A stretch of DNA of 64,000 bases from FEN-1297 sp021817845. Its GTDB lineage: Bacteria; Bacteroidota; Ignavibacteria; Ignavibacteriales; Ignavibacteriaceae. Positions 63,263-64,000 of the stretch are shown here, piece by piece. The notes below the pieces were generated by a model. It had not been told where the DNA came from. It was given only the letters and a program-made list of their open reading frames with translations, and did no database searches. Position 1 is the first letter of the stretch, and each line of letters starts with the position of its first letter. The position numbers were made by a program, and so were the translations under genes. The stretch lies in assembly GCA_021817845.1 (NCBI GenBank), contig JAKAFW010000006.1, positions 1 through 64,000 of the forward strand, given 5' to 3'.

Positions 63263-64000
63263 ATGAAAACATCCAAAAGCGAAAGTCTTTTTAAAGAAGC
63301 TGTGAAATATATTCCCGGAGGAGTAAACTCCCCCGTTAGAGCATTTAAATCTGTCGGCGGCAACCCATTGTTTATAGCAAAAGGAGAAGGCTCAAAAATT
63401 TACGATGTCGACGGAAATGAGTTTATAGAATATATAGGAAGTTGGGGACCGCATTTATTCGGACACAATCCGCCGTTCATTAAAGAAGCCTTATTAAAAG
63501 CCATCGAGAACGGAACAAGCTTCGGTGCTCCAACGGAGTTGGAAGTGAAAATGGCAAAGCTTATTTCGGAACTCGTTCCATCTGTTGAAATGGTACGCAT
63601 GGTAAATAGCGGAACAGAAGCTACGATGAGTGCAATTCGCACAGCACGTGGTTTCACCGGCAAAGAAAAATTTATAAAGTTTGAAGGATGTTATCATGGT
63701 CATGCAGATTATTTCCTTATTAAAGCAGGCTCCGGAGCATTAACGCTTGGAATCCCTACAAGCCCTGGTGTCACAAAAGGCAATGCCGCTGATACTCTGC
63801 TGGCAGACTATAATGATATTGATTCGGTGAAAAAATTAATCCTTCAAAATAAATCTGCCAATAAGACAGGCAAGAATGATATTGCCGCTGTAATTCTTGA
63901 ACCTATTGCCGGAAACATGGGAGTCGTCCGGGCGTCAAATAATTTTCTGACCGAGTTAAGAGAAATTTGCAATGAAGAACATATTGTTTTGATATTTGAT
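63263..64000 (+). CDS. hemL: Glutamate-1-semialdehyde 2,1-aminomutase (partial, runs off the right edge)
   Basis: Converts glutamate-1-semialdehyde to 5-aminolevulinate, feeding HemB. Only the first 246 residues are in the window; the frame is open at the last base. Visible: FKEAVKYIPGGVNSPVRAFK, IYDVDGNEFIEYIGSWGPHL, MVNSGTEATMSAIRTARGFT, KFEGCYHGHADYFLIKAGSG, and AVILEPIAGNMGVV. The PLP lysine lies beyond the edge. The ATG at 63263 fits the family N-terminus. Its promoter must lie in or next to the palindromic element directly upstream. Confidence 0.95.
   Translation, partial: MKTSKSESLFKEAVKYIPGGVNSPVRAFKSVGGNPLFIAKGEGSKIYDVDGNEFIEYIGSWGPHLFGHNPPFIKEALLKAIENGTSFGAPTELEVKMAKLISELVPSVEMVRMVNSGTEATMSAIRTARGFTGKEKFIKFEGCYHGHADYFLIKAGSGALTLGIPTSPGVTKGNAADTLLADYNDIDSVKKLILQNKSANKTGKNDIAAVILEPIAGNMGVVRASNNFLTELREICNEEHIVLIFD

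Overview
The window reads as chromosome from a low-GC, Gram-negative member of the Bacteroidota/Ignavibacteriota group, most likely an Ignavibacteria-type bacterium. This is inferred from gene style only, because there is no rRNA or other marker here. Supporting signs are HldD and LPS/exopolysaccharide glycosyltransferases (outer membrane), several lipobox proteins, a Bacteroidota-type AMP nucleosidase, a YncE/phosphoesterase fusion and a MarR-pirin-YceI cluster. Genes are dense, with short operons. No tRNA, rRNA, CRISPR array, prophage or intact transposase was seen.

Layout. 0.2-4.4 kb: CHRD protein, HAD hydrolase, gnd and zwf (oxidative pentose phosphate). 4.5-9.7 kb: VOC protein, a beta-lactamase-fold protein with degenerate active-site motifs, NUDIX plus ArsB/NhaD-type transporter, a very acidic protein, hldD. 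9.9-16.1 kb: B12-dependent metH and a large secreted YncE/phosphoesterase. 16.1-22.3 kb: marR, pirin, yceI, yjbR-like, hemB, alaS. 22.3-37.2 kb: the accessory-looking core. 37.2-50.4 kb: housekeeping (ybaK, a missed 54-aa basic protein, ogt, nfu, asparaginase, queC-queF-glnD-murI, MFS, osmC, amn, msrAB). 50.4-51.3 kb: a gene-free gap with two inverted-repeat elements. 51.3-59.7 kb: Ig-like lipoprotein, then a tight six-gene exopolysaccharide operon. 60-64 kb: glycosyltransferase, nadK, thioredoxin-like, PEBP, and hemL running off the end.

The most interesting region is 22.7-37.2 kb. An oligopeptide-type ABC importer (oppABC on minus, oppDF divergent) is co-transcribed, through an ATGA stop/start overlap, with a Ser/Thr kinase-ATPase-TPR protein and then a sigma-54-type activator with a degenerate receiver. 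Just downstream are two exported proteins. One carries seven near-identical copies of QLDNLGSMYSWAK separated by SNS; the other is a lipoprotein. Both end in Y-[ST]-W-A-K, and both have the same sigma-54-like promoter form (TGGCAT-N5-TTGAG) with palindromes containing GGTA/TACC 50-100 bp upstream. A TPR protein and an unknown 176-aa protein follow. I propose, as inference, a self-contained peptide-sensing or surface-repeat system in which the kinase/activator pair controls the repeat protein and the importer may read its fragments.

The second theme is dispersed palindromic elements: at least six copies with related ends (TAAYTCAYNTTAYGCA-like), in two internal-hairpin classes, plus other inverted-repeat elements. 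One overlaps the apparent N-terminus of the asparaginase reading frame and corrects its start; another lies directly before hemL.
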